DNA from: Enterococcus saccharolyticus subsp. saccharolyticus
GTDB lineage: Bacteria > Bacillota > Bacilli > Lactobacillales > Enterococcaceae
Direction of reading: 5' to 3'
NCBI RefSeq assembly: GCF_029023825.1
Contig: NZ_CP118957.1
Span: forward strand, 577,501-641,500
Length of the DNA: 64,000 bases
The notes under the pieces were generated by a model that had not been told where the DNA came from, ran no database searches, and was given only the letters and a program-made list of their open reading frames with translations. The translations under genes and the position numbers were made by a program. Below, one piece after another: positions 1 to 8,041 of the stretch. The stretch's first letter is position 1; each line of letters starts with the position of its first letter.

Positions 1-422
1 CAACGGAACATCCTATTTATCAACAACTAGATCCAAATAATTTGGCTAAAAATGTATTGATTACACAAATTGTATAGCCGATTAAAATCATTCTACTATC
101 TATTCCACCGCAAACATATCAACAAATTTATCAAGAATTACAAACAGATAGAACGTTATCTTTAATTACGCATATGCATGAAGGAAATTTGGATATTACT
201 GCACAAGGAATTAATAAATTTACTACCTTACAAACTCATTTTTCCCAGATTGAATATAGTGCATTTGGCAATGATAGCAATGATGTAGAGTTACTAGTAA
301 ATGCGAAACAAAGCTATTTTATTGGCTCTAAACAAATGGCTCATCAGTTACACATTACAGAAAGTCAAATTCTACCAAAGGATAGTCAACAAATTGCGAC
401 GGCGATTGAAAAACTTTGCTAA
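1..422 (+). pseudogene. HAD (Cof-type) phosphatase, C-terminal part with in-frame stop
   Basis: The reading frame enters from outside the window and runs to the TAA at 420-422, but a TAG at 75-77 interrupts it. The part after the stop shows the C-terminal half of a Cof-type HAD hydrolase: a GINKFTTL stretch equivalent to the usual GxxKgxaL lysine motif, and FGNDSNDVELL, equivalent to the FGDxxNDxxML acidic motif. Homologous-looking protein continues on both sides of the stop in the same frame, so one nonsense change explains the break. Residual translation from the ATG at 174 would give only about 82 residues without the catalytic core. The family dephosphorylates sugar phosphates or flavin and pyridoxal phosphates; the substrate here cannot be told. 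The 5' part is outside the window. Confidence 0.7.
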
Positions 423-507
423 TAGCCTGTTTTTTGCGAGTATTTTCTTTAAAAATATTGACAAGTTTTGTTATTTTAGGTATGCTAGTATTTGTGTTAA
501 ATGATAT

Positions 508-580
508 GCCGCCTTAGCTCAGTTGGTAGAGCACCACCATGGTAAGGTGGGGGTCGCCGGTTCAAGCCCGGCAGGTGGCT
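508..580 (+). tRNA. tRNA-Thr (anticodon GGT)
   Basis: A 73-nt cloverleaf can be folded by eye. The 7-bp acceptor is GCCGCCT/AGGTGGC with one G-U pair, the D stem is GCTC/GAGC, the anticodon stem is CCACC/GGTGG around the loop ATGGTAA, giving anticodon GGT, and the T stem is GCCGG/CCGGC with loop TTCAAGC. The discriminator base is T. CCA is not encoded. It reads threonine codons ACC and ACU. Confidence 0.95.
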
Positions 581-584
581 CTTT

Positions 585-615
585 AAGAACCTTGATTCGT
601 CAAGGTTCTTTTTTT
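585..615 (+). terminator. Rho-independent terminator after tRNA-Thr
   Basis: An 11-bp stem AAGAACCTTGA/TCAAGGTTCTT closes a TTCG tetraloop and is followed by a run of seven T. It lies 5 nt after the tRNA. Confidence 0.9.
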
Positions 616-631
616 GTAAAATTTTTATGGT

Positions 632-647
632 CTTGACCTAGGTCAAG
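632..647. promoter_or_regulatory. Crp/Fnr-type operator candidate upstream of ohr
   Basis: CTTGACCTAGGTCAAG is a perfect 16-bp palindrome of the form TTGAC-N4-GTCAA, close to the Fnr pattern TTGAT-N4-ATCAA. It lies 57 nt before the ohr start. A TATGAT -10-like hexamer is at 669-674. A Crp/Fnr-family regulator is encoded just downstream of ohr, so control of ohr by that protein is a reasonable inference. Confidence 0.55.
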
Positions 648-704
648 GAATGATAGTTGAAAATTCCTTATGATAAGTGTATCAAAACAAAAGGAGTGTT
701 CAAC

Positions 705-1151
705 ATGTCAGAATATACAAAAATATATGAAACAAGCGCGATTAACACAGGAGGACGTGACGGTGTGAGTTATTTATCGGATGGTTCGTATGAAGTGAAA
801 ATTGCCACGCCTAAAAAGTTGGGCGGAACTGGTAACGGTCAAAATCCAGAACAACTATTTGCATTAGGCTATGCGGCTTGCTTTCATGGTGCATTAGAGT
901 TGGTTAAAGGTCAACATAAAGTAAAAAATAATTCTCAAGTATCCCAGGTTGTTTCTTTATGGAAGAAACCAGACGCAGCAGATTTTAAATTAGAAGTGGC
1001 GATTGAAGTTGGTATTCAAGATGTTTCTTTAGAAGAAACACAAAAATTTGCCGAAGCAGCACATGCGATTTGTCCATATTCAAAAGCACTTGAAGGAAAT
1101 ATTACGATTTTTGTTCGTGCAACAGACTATGATGCAAGCAAAGAAAAATAA
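705..1151 (+). CDS. ohr: Organic hydroperoxide resistance protein (Ohr/OsmC family)
   Basis: This is a 148-residue thiol peroxidase that reduces organic hydroperoxides, usually using lipoyl-type reductants in the cytoplasm. It has the two catalytic cysteines in their family contexts: C59 in GYAACFHGAL and C123 in AHAICPYSKA. It also has the N-terminal signature ETSAINTGGRDG, whose R18 corresponds to the catalytic arginine, and E49 before the first cysteine. The start at 705 is chosen because AAGGAG lies 9 nt upstream and the family begins here; an upstream in-frame ATG at 657 would add 16 unrelated residues. A Crp/Fnr-like palindrome precedes it and a terminator follows. A Crp-family regulator gene is next. 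Confidence 0.93.
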   Translation: MSEYTKIYETSAINTGGRDGVSYLSDGSYEVKIATPKKLGGTGNGQNPEQLFALGYAACFHGALELVKGQHKVKNNSQVSQVVSLWKKPDAADFKLEVAIEVGIQDVSLEETQKFAEAAHAICPYSKALEGNITIFVRATDYDASKEK

Positions 1152-1160
1152 ATCATTCGT

Positions 1161-1200
1161 ACCGTTTAAAGTGTATTGCATTTTAGACGGTTTGTTTTTT
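1161..1200 (+). terminator. Terminator after ohr
   Basis: ACCGTTTAAA pairs with TTTAGACGGT (one G-U pair) across an 11-nt loop and is followed by TTGTTTTTT. It separates ohr from the regulator gene. Confidence 0.8.
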
Positions 1201-1235
1201 ATAATAGAAGAAAAGTCAGAGAAGTAGGTAGTGAA

Positions 1236-1928
1236 ATGAGCAGAGAAATTGATTTTACAAAATACGATCATTGTATTAGCACCATGCCTTTATTTCAGAA
1301 TTTAGTCGTGCATCAAATTGAAGTCATTCAGCATCGAATCACTGAAAAGCAATTTTTAGCAGATGCATTTTTATATCAAGCAGGAGAAACGTCTGAAGCG
1401 TTGTATTTAATTCAAGAAGGACAAGTAAAAATTTATCGTGTTTCTGCTTCAGGCAAAGAACAAGTGATTCGTGTATTAGAGCAAGGCGATTTTGTAGGAG
1501 AAATGTCTTTATTCAATGACCGCGTCTATGATAATTATGTTCAAGCAATCACCACAACCAAAGTTTGTGTCATTCATCGACAGGATTTTAAAGAAGTATT
1601 GTTGGCTAATCCACAGATTGCTTGGGAAATTTTAGCAGAACTATCAAATCGTTTAACTGATTCTGAACAACAAACGACGCTCATTACGACAACTAGTGTG
1701 GTGGCACGTCTCAGTAATTATCTTCTAGCAGCTTATCGAAAGCAACAGACACCACGACTCCAGTTAGAAGCAACGAAAAAGAATATTGCATCCTATTTAG
1801 GAATGTCCGCAGAATCGTTTAGTCGCGGGTTAACCAAACTGACAAAACAACAAATTGTTTCCCAATCTGCTCCCAATATCATTGAACTGTTAGATAAACA
1901 TGCCTTAGAAAAAATAGCAAACGAATAA
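1236..1928 (+). CDS. Crp/Fnr family transcriptional regulator
   Basis: This 230-residue regulator has an N-terminal cyclic-nucleotide-binding-like beta-roll (about residues 15-130, with GETSEALYLIQEGQVKIYR and GDFVGEMSLF) and a C-terminal Crp-type winged helix (about 145-220, with TKKNIASYLGMSAESFSRGLTKL as the recognition helix-turn-helix). It lacks the N-terminal cysteine cluster of oxygen-sensing Fnr. The start at 1236 fits the family length; an in-frame start at 1176 would lie within the ohr terminator. The ribosome-binding site is weak (AGGTAGTG). Its position next to ohr and a TTGAC-N4-GTCAA palindrome suggest a role in redox or peroxide response, which is inference. It resembles the Flp/ArcR/Ers-like branch, but the branch cannot be settled here. 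Confidence 0.88.
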   Translation: MSREIDFTKYDHCISTMPLFQNLVVHQIEVIQHRITEKQFLADAFLYQAGETSEALYLIQEGQVKIYRVSASGKEQVIRVLEQGDFVGEMSLFNDRVYDNYVQAITTTKVCVIHRQDFKEVLLANPQIAWEILAELSNRLTDSEQQTTLITTTSVVARLSNYLLAAYRKQQTPRLQLEATKKNIASYLGMSAESFSRGLTKLTKQQIVSQSAPNIIELLDKHALEKIANE

Positions 1929-1969
1929 CTCGTTGTGATTTCTTAAATGAAATGGCAACGAGTTTTTCT
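1927..1969 (+). terminator. Terminator after the Crp/Fnr gene
   Basis: AACTCGTTG pairs with CAACGAGTT, with an inner ATTTC/GAAAT stem, followed by TTTTCTC. It overlaps the stop codon of the regulator gene. Confidence 0.8.
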
Positions 1970-2026
1970 CATTTGTGGAAGGATTTCGATATTTTTCTGT
2001 GTATCTATCAGTGAGGAGGGGAAAAA

Positions 2027-2569
2027 GTGAAAGATGAAGAGATTTTAATGGCTTTATTGGCAAAGGATGAAGTGGTATTTGATTCCGTCATCAAGCAATA
2101 TAGCAAGTTACTTTGGGCAGTCGCCTATTCCATTTTAGGTAAAAATTATCCCTCGCATGATGTGCAAGAATTAGTGAGTGATGTGTTTATGCGTTTGTGG
2201 AGATCACCTGAAAAGTATGAACCTAGCCGTGGTTCCTTAAAAAACTATTTGGCGTTAATTACCAGAAGTTCAGCTTTAAACAAATTACGTAGAAAAGCAA
2301 TATTTGAGTATGAAGAAGTGTGTTTAGAAGAAGAATTACAAACGCCAGTGCAACATCCAGAAATTTGGACAGCATTTTTAGTAAGTATTCAAGAATTAAA
2401 AGAGCCGACCAAAGAAATTTGTATTCAACGATTTGTGTATGAACAAAAGCCTGAGACGATTAGCCGCCTGACAGGATTAAGCAAAAGTGAAGTGAATAAT
2501 CGTTTATACAAAGGGAAACGCAAGCTACGTCAATTAATGGCCAAGCAACTGATGAAAGGAGAGTTCTGA
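2027..2569 (+). CDS. ECF-type sigma-70 family RNA polymerase sigma factor
   Basis: This 180-residue sigma factor has region 2 at about residues 20-85 (YSKLLWAVAYSILG, then VQELVSDVFMRLWRSPEKYEP) and region 4 at about 125-175 (helix-turn-helix PETISRLTGLSKSEVNNRLYKG). It has no regions 1 or 3, the usual ECF layout. The GTG start at 2027 follows GAGGAGGGG at 2013-2021. The stop overlaps the ATG of the next gene by one base (TGATG), so the pair is translationally coupled. The next product is a single-pass membrane protein with the layout of an anti-sigma factor. Such pairs usually respond to cell-envelope stress; the signal here is unknown. Confidence 0.9.
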   Translation: MKDEEILMALLAKDEVVFDSVIKQYSKLLWAVAYSILGKNYPSHDVQELVSDVFMRLWRSPEKYEPSRGSLKNYLALITRSSALNKLRRKAIFEYEEVCLEEELQTPVQHPEIWTAFLVSIQELKEPTKEICIQRFVYEQKPETISRLTGLSKSEVNNRLYKGKRKLRQLMAKQLMKGEF

Positions 2570-3927
2570 TGAAACCTAATTATCCCAAAACCAATCTAAC
2601 TGAATTGACTGATGAACAATTGGATGTATTGTTAAGAGAAAATGGGCAACCTTTTTCGGAGATACATCAACAGGCGATTCAAAAAAAACTTAAGAAAAAA
2701 AGAAAAGGAATGAAACGTTCCACAAAGATTATACTTGGGGTTGCTGCAACAATGTTTTTATTACCGACTAGTGTGTACGCAGCAAATAAAGTGTGGTCGA
2801 TTCTGATGCAACAAGACAATTTTTTGACGACAGTGAAGATTCAAAAAGAAAATGCCAATCAACACCCTTGTAAATTGAACTTCACGTATGTGCCTAGCGG
2901 GTTAGTTCCTCATTCTGGTGGAATGAAATATTGGCATGAAGCAACACAAAGTGACGGTTTTTCAAGTATGCTTTTACGACCAAAAGATATAGAAGAATAC
3001 AACATTCCATTTTCAACGGGTGTCGAAGAAACAGAAATTAATGGCAACAAAACTTTTTTCGTCAAACGTTCAATTGTAGGCACCGATTTTGATACGGTTG
3101 CTTTTATGATATGTGAAGCTGAAAATCTAGTCGTACAAGTTTATTTGGCTAATAGCCTCAGTCAAAAGGAACAAGAAAAAATTCTGGCAGGTATTCAATT
3201 AGAAGGAACGACTGAGGAGCAATCAATGATTGTACCTGATGTGCAAGAGGACGGAGGAGTGCCGATTCATATTGAGGGATTGCGTCAAAACAGTAAAAAT
3301 ATTTACCAACTCAATGAACCTATTCGACTCACTCATTCAGCGAGTGAGATAGATCTAGAAATCCAGGTACAGCACTATTCAGAACGGACAACTTTACCTG
3401 ATTTTTCTAAAACGCCGTCTTCGTATCATTTGCCTGATAATTATTCGTTAATTCTTACACCTGAAGGAAGCTTGCTCCCGTATACGGCAAAGATTTATCA
3501 AGCAGGTGATGGCGTCCGTTCGTTGGATGAGCAAATAAAGGAAAAGACGGTGCAACCACTCTATAAAGAAATGACCTTTACGATTCGAAATCTTTCAACA
3601 CAAACGTTGAAAGATTTCTATTTTTCAACAACTTGGGAACAATTACAGTTGAAAAAATCGCGGTATCAACCAAAACAAGCCAACACATTTACAGAACCTT
3701 TTCTACCTCTAAATGAACCAGTGTATATTGAAGGGGCACAAAATGGACATGATTTTTATCATTTAGAAGATATAGCACCAAACGAAACGAGGGTCATTCG
3801 TATTGGGTATTTGGATGTCTTTCCTGAAGCGGATGACGAATTTATTCAAATCAACAGTGATGGAACGTATGTAGAAGATTTCAATACATCAACTATTCAA
3901 TGGATTCAACTTCCAAAAAACAAGTAA
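2569..3927 (+). CDS. Membrane anti-sigma factor-like protein (DUF4179-like)
   Basis: This 452-residue protein has a basic cytoplasmic N-terminus (about 1-52, with a KKKRKGMKRSTK stretch), one membrane helix (about 53-72, IILGVAATMFLLPTSVYA) and a large extracytoplasmic domain of about 380 residues. This matches anti-sigma factors of the DUF4179/RsgI-like type encoded beside ECF sigma genes. The start overlaps the sigma stop by one base. The extracellular part has no catalytic motif I recognise. It probably holds the sigma factor at the membrane until a signal releases it, which is inference from layout and coupling. Confidence 0.78.
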   Translation: MKPNYPKTNLTELTDEQLDVLLRENGQPFSEIHQQAIQKKLKKKRKGMKRSTKIILGVAATMFLLPTSVYAANKVWSILMQQDNFLTTVKIQKENANQHPCKLNFTYVPSGLVPHSGGMKYWHEATQSDGFSSMLLRPKDIEEYNIPFSTGVEETEINGNKTFFVKRSIVGTDFDTVAFMICEAENLVVQVYLANSLSQKEQEKILAGIQLEGTTEEQSMIVPDVQEDGGVPIHIEGLRQNSKNIYQLNEPIRLTHSASEIDLEIQVQHYSERTTLPDFSKTPSSYHLPDNYSLILTPEGSLLPYTAKIYQAGDGVRSLDEQIKEKTVQPLYKEMTFTIRNLSTQTLKDFYFSTTWEQLQLKKSRYQPKQANTFTEPFLPLNEPVYIEGAQNGHDFYHLEDIAPNETRVIRIGYLDVFPEADDEFIQINSDGTYVEDFNTSTIQWIQLPKNK

Positions 3928-3930
3928 ATA

Positions 3931-3960
3931 TTGTTAAAATACACGCGTGTATATTGACAA
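3931..3960. promoter_or_regulatory. 30-bp imperfect palindrome overlapping the C39 gene promoter
   Basis: The arms TTGTTAAAATACACG (3931-3945) and CGTGTATATTGACAA (3946-3960) match at 13 of 15 positions as an inverted repeat with no spacer; the core ATACACGCGTGTAT is perfect. The right arm contains TTGACA (3954-3959), a -35-like hexamer, with CATACT 18 bp further on. A repressor bound here would block the promoter of the following gene. Which regulator binds is unknown. Confidence 0.6.
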
Positions 3961-4001
3961 ATAGAAAGCAAACAAGGCATACTATCGGGTAAGAACACGT
4001 A

Positions 4002-4769
4002 ATGATAAACAACTTTAAAGGACTGATGAAAATCAAAAAGAAACAACTTTATTTCACAGTTCTCTCAGTTGGTGTATTGGTTGGAGCGGGAACAATGTGG
4101 TTCACTCATCATTTTCGTCAAGATTCAACGATGATGCAAACATATTCTGAAATCATCCATCCAACATCAGGAGATTCTTTAAATTTGATTGATGTACCGT
4201 TAGAAAGTCAGTTGAAGAATGATCCATTAGAAAATGGCTGTGAAATTACGAGTTTGTCGATGTTGCTACGTTATTATGGTTTTGATACGACAAAAAATCA
4301 GTTAGCGAAAAAGCTAGACTATGTGCCTTTAATCTCTGCAGATGGATTTTATGGAAATCCCCATAAAGGGTTCGTCGGAAATATTGAAGAAGGATATGAA
4401 TCCATGGGGGTAGGTGTCGAGCCGTTAGCGAAAGTAGCGAAAGAAATTACAGGGAGTAACTATCAGGTAAAAGTAAGCACAAAGAAAGATTTTTCTGAAA
4501 TCGAAGAACAAGTGCGTGCTGGGGTGCCTGTTTTGGTGATTACAACAGTCGATTTTGAAGTACCCACTGAAGATGATCTATGGGATTGGGAGACAGAAGA
4601 TGGAATGATTACTGTTAGTCCATTGTGTCATGCTGTCGTTATTACAGGGATTGAAGGGGACACCGTGTATGTGAACGATCCGTATGGTTATCGTCATCGT
4701 GAAGTAGATCGGGATAATTTTCAATCTATTTATGAAAAAATGGGGAAACAATCGCTGTATCTTGAATAA
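4002..4769 (+). CDS. C39-like cysteine peptidase, membrane-anchored or exported
   Basis: This is a 255-residue protein with an N-terminal membrane segment (about residues 15-33) and a C39_2-type papain-like domain. The catalytic set is visible: C80 in ENGCEITSLSMLLRYYG, H210 in PLCHAVVITG and an Asn/Asp pair N225-D226 in VYVNDPYG. The domain lies outside the membrane. The family includes bacteriocin-leader peptidases and uncharacterised cell-wall proteins; no ABC transporter is fused here, so a leader-peptidase role is not supported. The start is uncertain: 4002 has no clear ribosome-binding site, while ATG 4026 has AAAGGA only 3 nt away. A strong palindrome covers its promoter. Confidence 0.82.
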   Translation: MINNFKGLMKIKKKQLYFTVLSVGVLVGAGTMWFTHHFRQDSTMMQTYSEIIHPTSGDSLNLIDVPLESQLKNDPLENGCEITSLSMLLRYYGFDTTKNQLAKKLDYVPLISADGFYGNPHKGFVGNIEEGYESMGVGVEPLAKVAKEITGSNYQVKVSTKKDFSEIEEQVRAGVPVLVITTVDFEVPTEDDLWDWETEDGMITVSPLCHAVVITGIEGDTVYVNDPYGYRHREVDRDNFQSIYEKMGKQSLYLE

Positions 4770-4771
4770 AA

Positions 4772-4788
4772 GGGGGCGTGACATAAGT
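4772..4788 (+). repeat. Left arm of a split terminator flanking the IS block
   Basis: This 17-nt stretch ending GTGACATAAGT is the inverted complement (15 of 17) of 7292-7308, about 2.5 kb away. Joined together they would form the GAGGC-GTGACA type of hairpin that ends other convergent gene pairs in this window (for example 43972-44012). The IS elements lie between the two arms. Confidence 0.6.
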
Positions 4789-4807
4789 TAGTTAGTTACG
4801 TCCTCGA

Positions 4808-4856
4808 TAAAAAAAATGCACGCGAAAATATTTTTATTTTCGCGTGCATTTTTTTT
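4808..4856. terminator. Bidirectional terminator next to the IS1182 transposase
   Basis: A long perfect stem, AAAATGCACGCGAAAATA paired with its complement, sits around a TTTT loop with an A-run before and a T-run after. It can stop the peptidase transcript on the plus strand and the transposase transcript on the minus strand. Confidence 0.85.
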
Positions 4857-4872
4857 AGTATAATTGGTTGGT

Positions 4873-6423
4873 TTAATTACTTATTTTTGCCAGTTTCATC
4901 ATATTGATTGCCGTAATCAGTAACCCTGATTGCTTTCTTACATTATCTAACCCTCGAACTGTGAATCGAGTGAAGCCTAAACAAGCCTTCATAAATCCGA
5001 AGACTGTTTCTACATCGATCTTCCTGCGACTATAAACCTTTCCGGTTTCAGGGGTAGAAAGAAGCTCATTTTGTTTGGCTTTATGATATTCCCAAGCAAG
5101 GTTTATAGTAATTTTTCTAATATACCCCTTCGGTGTTAAAGCTGCGGGAATCACTTCTTGATTTAGATCGATTTTTTCTGCTTGATATTCTTTAAAATCT
5201 CGAATAAATCCATCTTTATCGGTTCTTTTGCGATAGACATGAAAATTAAATCGTACACCTTTAGGATCGATATAATAATCTTCCTGTTCACTGTAAGTCC
5301 AGTTCATTATTTTTTGCTCATCGGTTTTCCACTTTTTACTTTTCTCTTTTAAAAAAGTTCCGTAGGGAATAAGCGCGGTATGTTGAGGGAGTTCATCTTC
5401 TAGATATCGATAATTACTTTCAGAGCCATACCCTGCGTCTGCGACAATATATCGATGTGATTGGTTAGTCACATTCATTTTTTCAAGTAATGGTTGTAAG
5501 GTTCTAGTGTCAGTTGGGTTTTGAAAAATATCATATCCTAAAACAAATTGATTACAAGTAGCGATTTGTAAATTGTAGGCTGGTTTTAATTGACCATTCA
5601 TCATATGATTTTCTTTCACGCGCATGAAAGTAGCGTCATGATCGGTCTTTGAGTAACTATTTCTGGCACCATAAATAGAAAACTGATCTTGGTGTTCAAT
5701 CAGCTTCTCTCGTTTTTCAGTTAATTTGCGTACTTGACTTTTTAGCTTTCTGCGCTGTTTTTTTGCGGGATTAGGTGAAATTCGTTTCGTTGACTGGATT
5801 TCTTTTTCAATTTCTTCCAATTTCAGTTCCATTCGTGTCAACAGCTCATCTACCATGTCTAGTGTAAGGAAAGTCCCTTCGGGAATCTCTTTTACTGCAT
5901 ACGCTTCTTTTAATTCCGTCATCAATAAAAGGAGTTTTTCACAATTCATCTGATCAAAACGAATCGTGTTTTTCTTCCAGACAAAGCTATATTTATTGGC
6001 ATCGGCTAGAATTTTCGTGCCATCGATAAACAACGCATCATCAATCAGATTGCGCGCGCGAAGATACTCGGTCAGATGTGTTAAGCCTTTATTCGTCAGT
6101 TCCTGCACATCATTGGACACGCAGAAACGGGCAATCGTTCGATAAGAAGGGACACGTTCTTGGGTCAACCAACGGGCATATAAATTTTCTTCAGCCAAGC
6201 GCTCAATCTTGCGACTGGTGAAGGTTTCTCTCGTATAGGCAAACAGAACCAGCTTCATCATCGCACCTAGGTCATATTCTCTAGGGCGTCCAAAAAGATA
6301 CGGCTCATTGATTTGAAGAGATTCAACTAATTCGTTAATGAAAACAGCGACATGATTTTCTTTGGGAGAAAATGAAGTTGATAAGTCCAAAGTGAGTTGA
6401 TCCATGTTATAATAGGTATGCAT
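4873..6423 (-). mobile_element. IS1182-family transposase, intact
   Basis: This is a 516-residue DDE transposase of the IS1182 family. It has an N-terminal DUF772-type DNA-binding region (about residues 40-120, EYDLGAMMKLVLFAYTRETF), the first catalytic Asp in LFIDGTKILAD, the second in YIVADAGYGSE and the Glu in RKIDVETVFGFMK, with a coiled basic insertion about residues 190-240. The start at 6423 follows AAAGGACT, and the protein then reads MHTYYNMDQL, as is usual for the family; an upstream in-frame start at 6468 would add 15 residues that cross the element's hairpin. No frameshift or internal stop is seen, so the element may be active. I could not define its terminal repeats. Confidence 0.92.
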
Positions 6424-6452
6424 ATTTTTAGTCCTTTCAGGATTAAATGTTT

Positions 6453-6478
6453 GAAGCACAGGGGGCATCCTGTGCTTC
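6453..6478. other. Hairpin upstream of the IS1182 transposase
   Basis: GAAGCACAGG and CCTGTGCTTC form a perfect 10-bp stem around a 6-nt loop, just upstream of the transposase. Such a stem can shield the gene from transcripts entering from flanking DNA. Confidence 0.6.
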
Positions 6479-6498
6479 TTTTATTTATGTGTATTGAA

Positions 6499-6521
6499 AA
6501 CCCCTGGCTAAGCCGGGGGTT
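6499..6521. repeat. IS200-type left-end hairpin
   Basis: AACCCCTGGC and GCCGGGGGTT form a 10-bp stem (one T-G pair) around the loop TAA. A subterminal imperfect palindrome in this position, about 100 nt before tnpA, is typical of the left end recognised by Y1 transposases. Confidence 0.7.
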
Positions 6522-6621
6522 CCAAAGAGCTTCCAGCGAGGTATTAAAAAAGCCTCCCAAAAATGATAAGATGAAATTGGTTTCCCGACCACCACATCCA
6601 TCAATTTAGGAGGTGCCTATT

Positions 6622-7095
6622 ATGAAAAAGGCTAATGAAAGTTTATCACACACGACATGGAAATGTAAGTACCACATTGTTTTTGCACCAAAATATAGAC
6701 GACAAGTGATTTATGGAAAGTATAAGAAAAGTATAGGTGAGATCATCCGAACATTATGTGAAAGAAAAGGAGTGGAGATCATCGAAGCAAATGCGTGCAA
6801 AGATCATATCCACTTACTCGTAAGTATCCCACCAAAATATAGTGTATCAGGTTTTGTAGGCTATTTAAAAGGCAAGAGTAGCTTAATGATTTTTGACAGA
6901 CATGCGAATTTGAAGTATCGGTATGGGAACCGAAAATTTTGGTGTAGAGGGTATTACGTGGATACAGTAGGAAGAAATAAGAAGCAGATCGAAGAATACA
7001 TTCGGAATCAAGTACAAGAAGATTATGTAGCAGATCAGCTAACATTGTTTGAAGAGTATGATCCGTTTACAGGACAAAAAAACAAGAAGAAGTGA
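6622..7095 (+). mobile_element. tnpA: IS200/IS605-family TnpA (Y1 transposase), no TnpB
   Basis: This is a 157-residue single-strand HUH transposase. It has the HUH motif in CKDHIHLLVSI, the typical start HTTWKCKYHIVFAPKYRR, the conserved WCRGYYVDTVG block and the catalytic tyrosine in IEEYIRNQ. The ATG at 6622 follows AGGAGG; a GTG three codons upstream would overlap that site. No tnpB or its relics follow, so this is an IS200-type element. It spans about 6490-7230. The frame is complete. Confidence 0.95.
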
Positions 7096-7198
7096 AAGAG
7101 ATTCTTTAAGGATCAGTGAGTAAAAGTGGTGCAAGTGGGAAACCGTTCAGGAAGCCTTTTAGGCTATGGCCGGTAAAAGAGGCTTTCAGCCGAAGAAC

Positions 7199-7225
7199 AA
7201 ACCTCCAGTTCACACTGGAGGTTTT
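7199..7225. repeat. IS200-type right-end hairpin
   Basis: AAACCTCCAGT and ACTGGAGGTTT form an 11-bp stem around a 4-nt loop, about 100 nt after tnpA. It fits the right-end structure of IS200-type elements and could also stop tnpA transcription. Confidence 0.65.
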
Positions 7226-7235
7226 GATTTTAACT

Positions 7236-7308
7236 AAAAAAGCGCATGAAATGAACGGTTTTTCGTCATTTCATGCACTTTTTTGTTAGGGACTTATGTC
7301 ACGGCCTC
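7236..7308. terminator. Terminator of spxH and right arm of the split terminator
   Basis: An imperfect stem (AAAAAAGCGCATGAAATGA with TCATTTCATGCACTTTTTT, 7236-7284) is followed at 7292-7308 by a stretch beginning ACTTATGTCACG, the inverted complement of 4772-4788. Read on the minus strand, it lies directly after the spxH stop and can end that transcript. Confidence 0.65.
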
Positions 7309-7313
7309 TTTGT

Positions 7314-7955
7314 TTACAATAATCTTAATGTAGGGATGTCTACTTGGACACGTTCATTGGCACGTTTTAAACGTTGTGAATGTGAGAATATTCCGGCATT
7401 TTGACACAAAGAAGGAATTGTGCGAAGGGCATCGCCATCTTGTAACAGTAAGCCATAGTCTTCTTCACGGTAAAAATTATAGACAACTGCTGAGGTTTGG
7501 TGTTGAATATGTAAATCTCTGGCTGTTTGTTGGTCTTGCCAAAATTTTTCTTTAACAAGTGTCGATTGACGATCTTCACGAAACATGTCAATATCGCCAC
7601 CAGTTTCTGCAAAAAGAGTTTCTGCTAGTTGTTGCGAATAAGGTTTTTTGTGACAGATAATAGCCGTTTGCAGTTTAAGTAAAAAATTGCGTGCATATTT
7701 TTTTCCTTGTTGTTGTGCTGCTTTGTAATCAAGTGCTGCTGAATATGAATGGTTCAAAAAAGTATTTCTAGAGTCTAAATCTTTTTTGTCCCAACCATAC
7801 GTGCACATCACAGATGCTGTCGTGGTCATATTAACAAAAGGCAAGATTTGTAAGTTGATTTTCCCAGAACTTTCGTTAATAAAATCGATTAATCTGGTTT
7901 CTTCTTCTAAGCAAAGTGAACCAAACGGGTGAATAAACAAATAGATCTCGATCAC
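7314..7955 (-). CDS. spxH: SpxH/YjbH-like adaptor, DsbA-family protein
   Basis: This is a 213-residue DsbA/FrnE-like thioredoxin-fold protein. In Bacillus and Staphylococcus, SpxH (YjbH) presents the stress regulator Spx to ClpXP for degradation. The N-terminal strand IYLFIHPFGSLCLEEE carries a single cysteine in place of a full CXXC, as is common for this adaptor outside Bacillus. The GTG start at 7955 is chosen because GGAGG lies 7 nt upstream; the ATG at 7976 would place that site inside the gene. Order supports the call: spxH, CYTH protein, relQ, nadK and rluD occur together as yjbH-yjbK-yjbM-yjbN-yjbO in B. subtilis. Confidence 0.82.
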   Translation of the reverse strand: MIEIYLFIHPFGSLCLEEETRLIDFINESSGKINLQILPFVNMTTTASVMCTYGWDKKDLDSRNTFLNHSYSAALDYKAAQQQGKKYARNFLLKLQTAIICHKKPYSQQLAETLFAETGGDIDMFREDRQSTLVKEKFWQDQQTARDLHIQHQTSAVVYNFYREEDYGLLLQDGDALRTIPSLCQNAGIFSHSQRLKRANERVQVDIPTLRLL

Positions 7956-8041
7956 TAGGTGTTCCTCCAAATACATTACTTTTTAATTTAAATCATCTAT
8001 ACTTTAACAGAAAATACAGAAAAGGGAAAATGAAAACCTTT

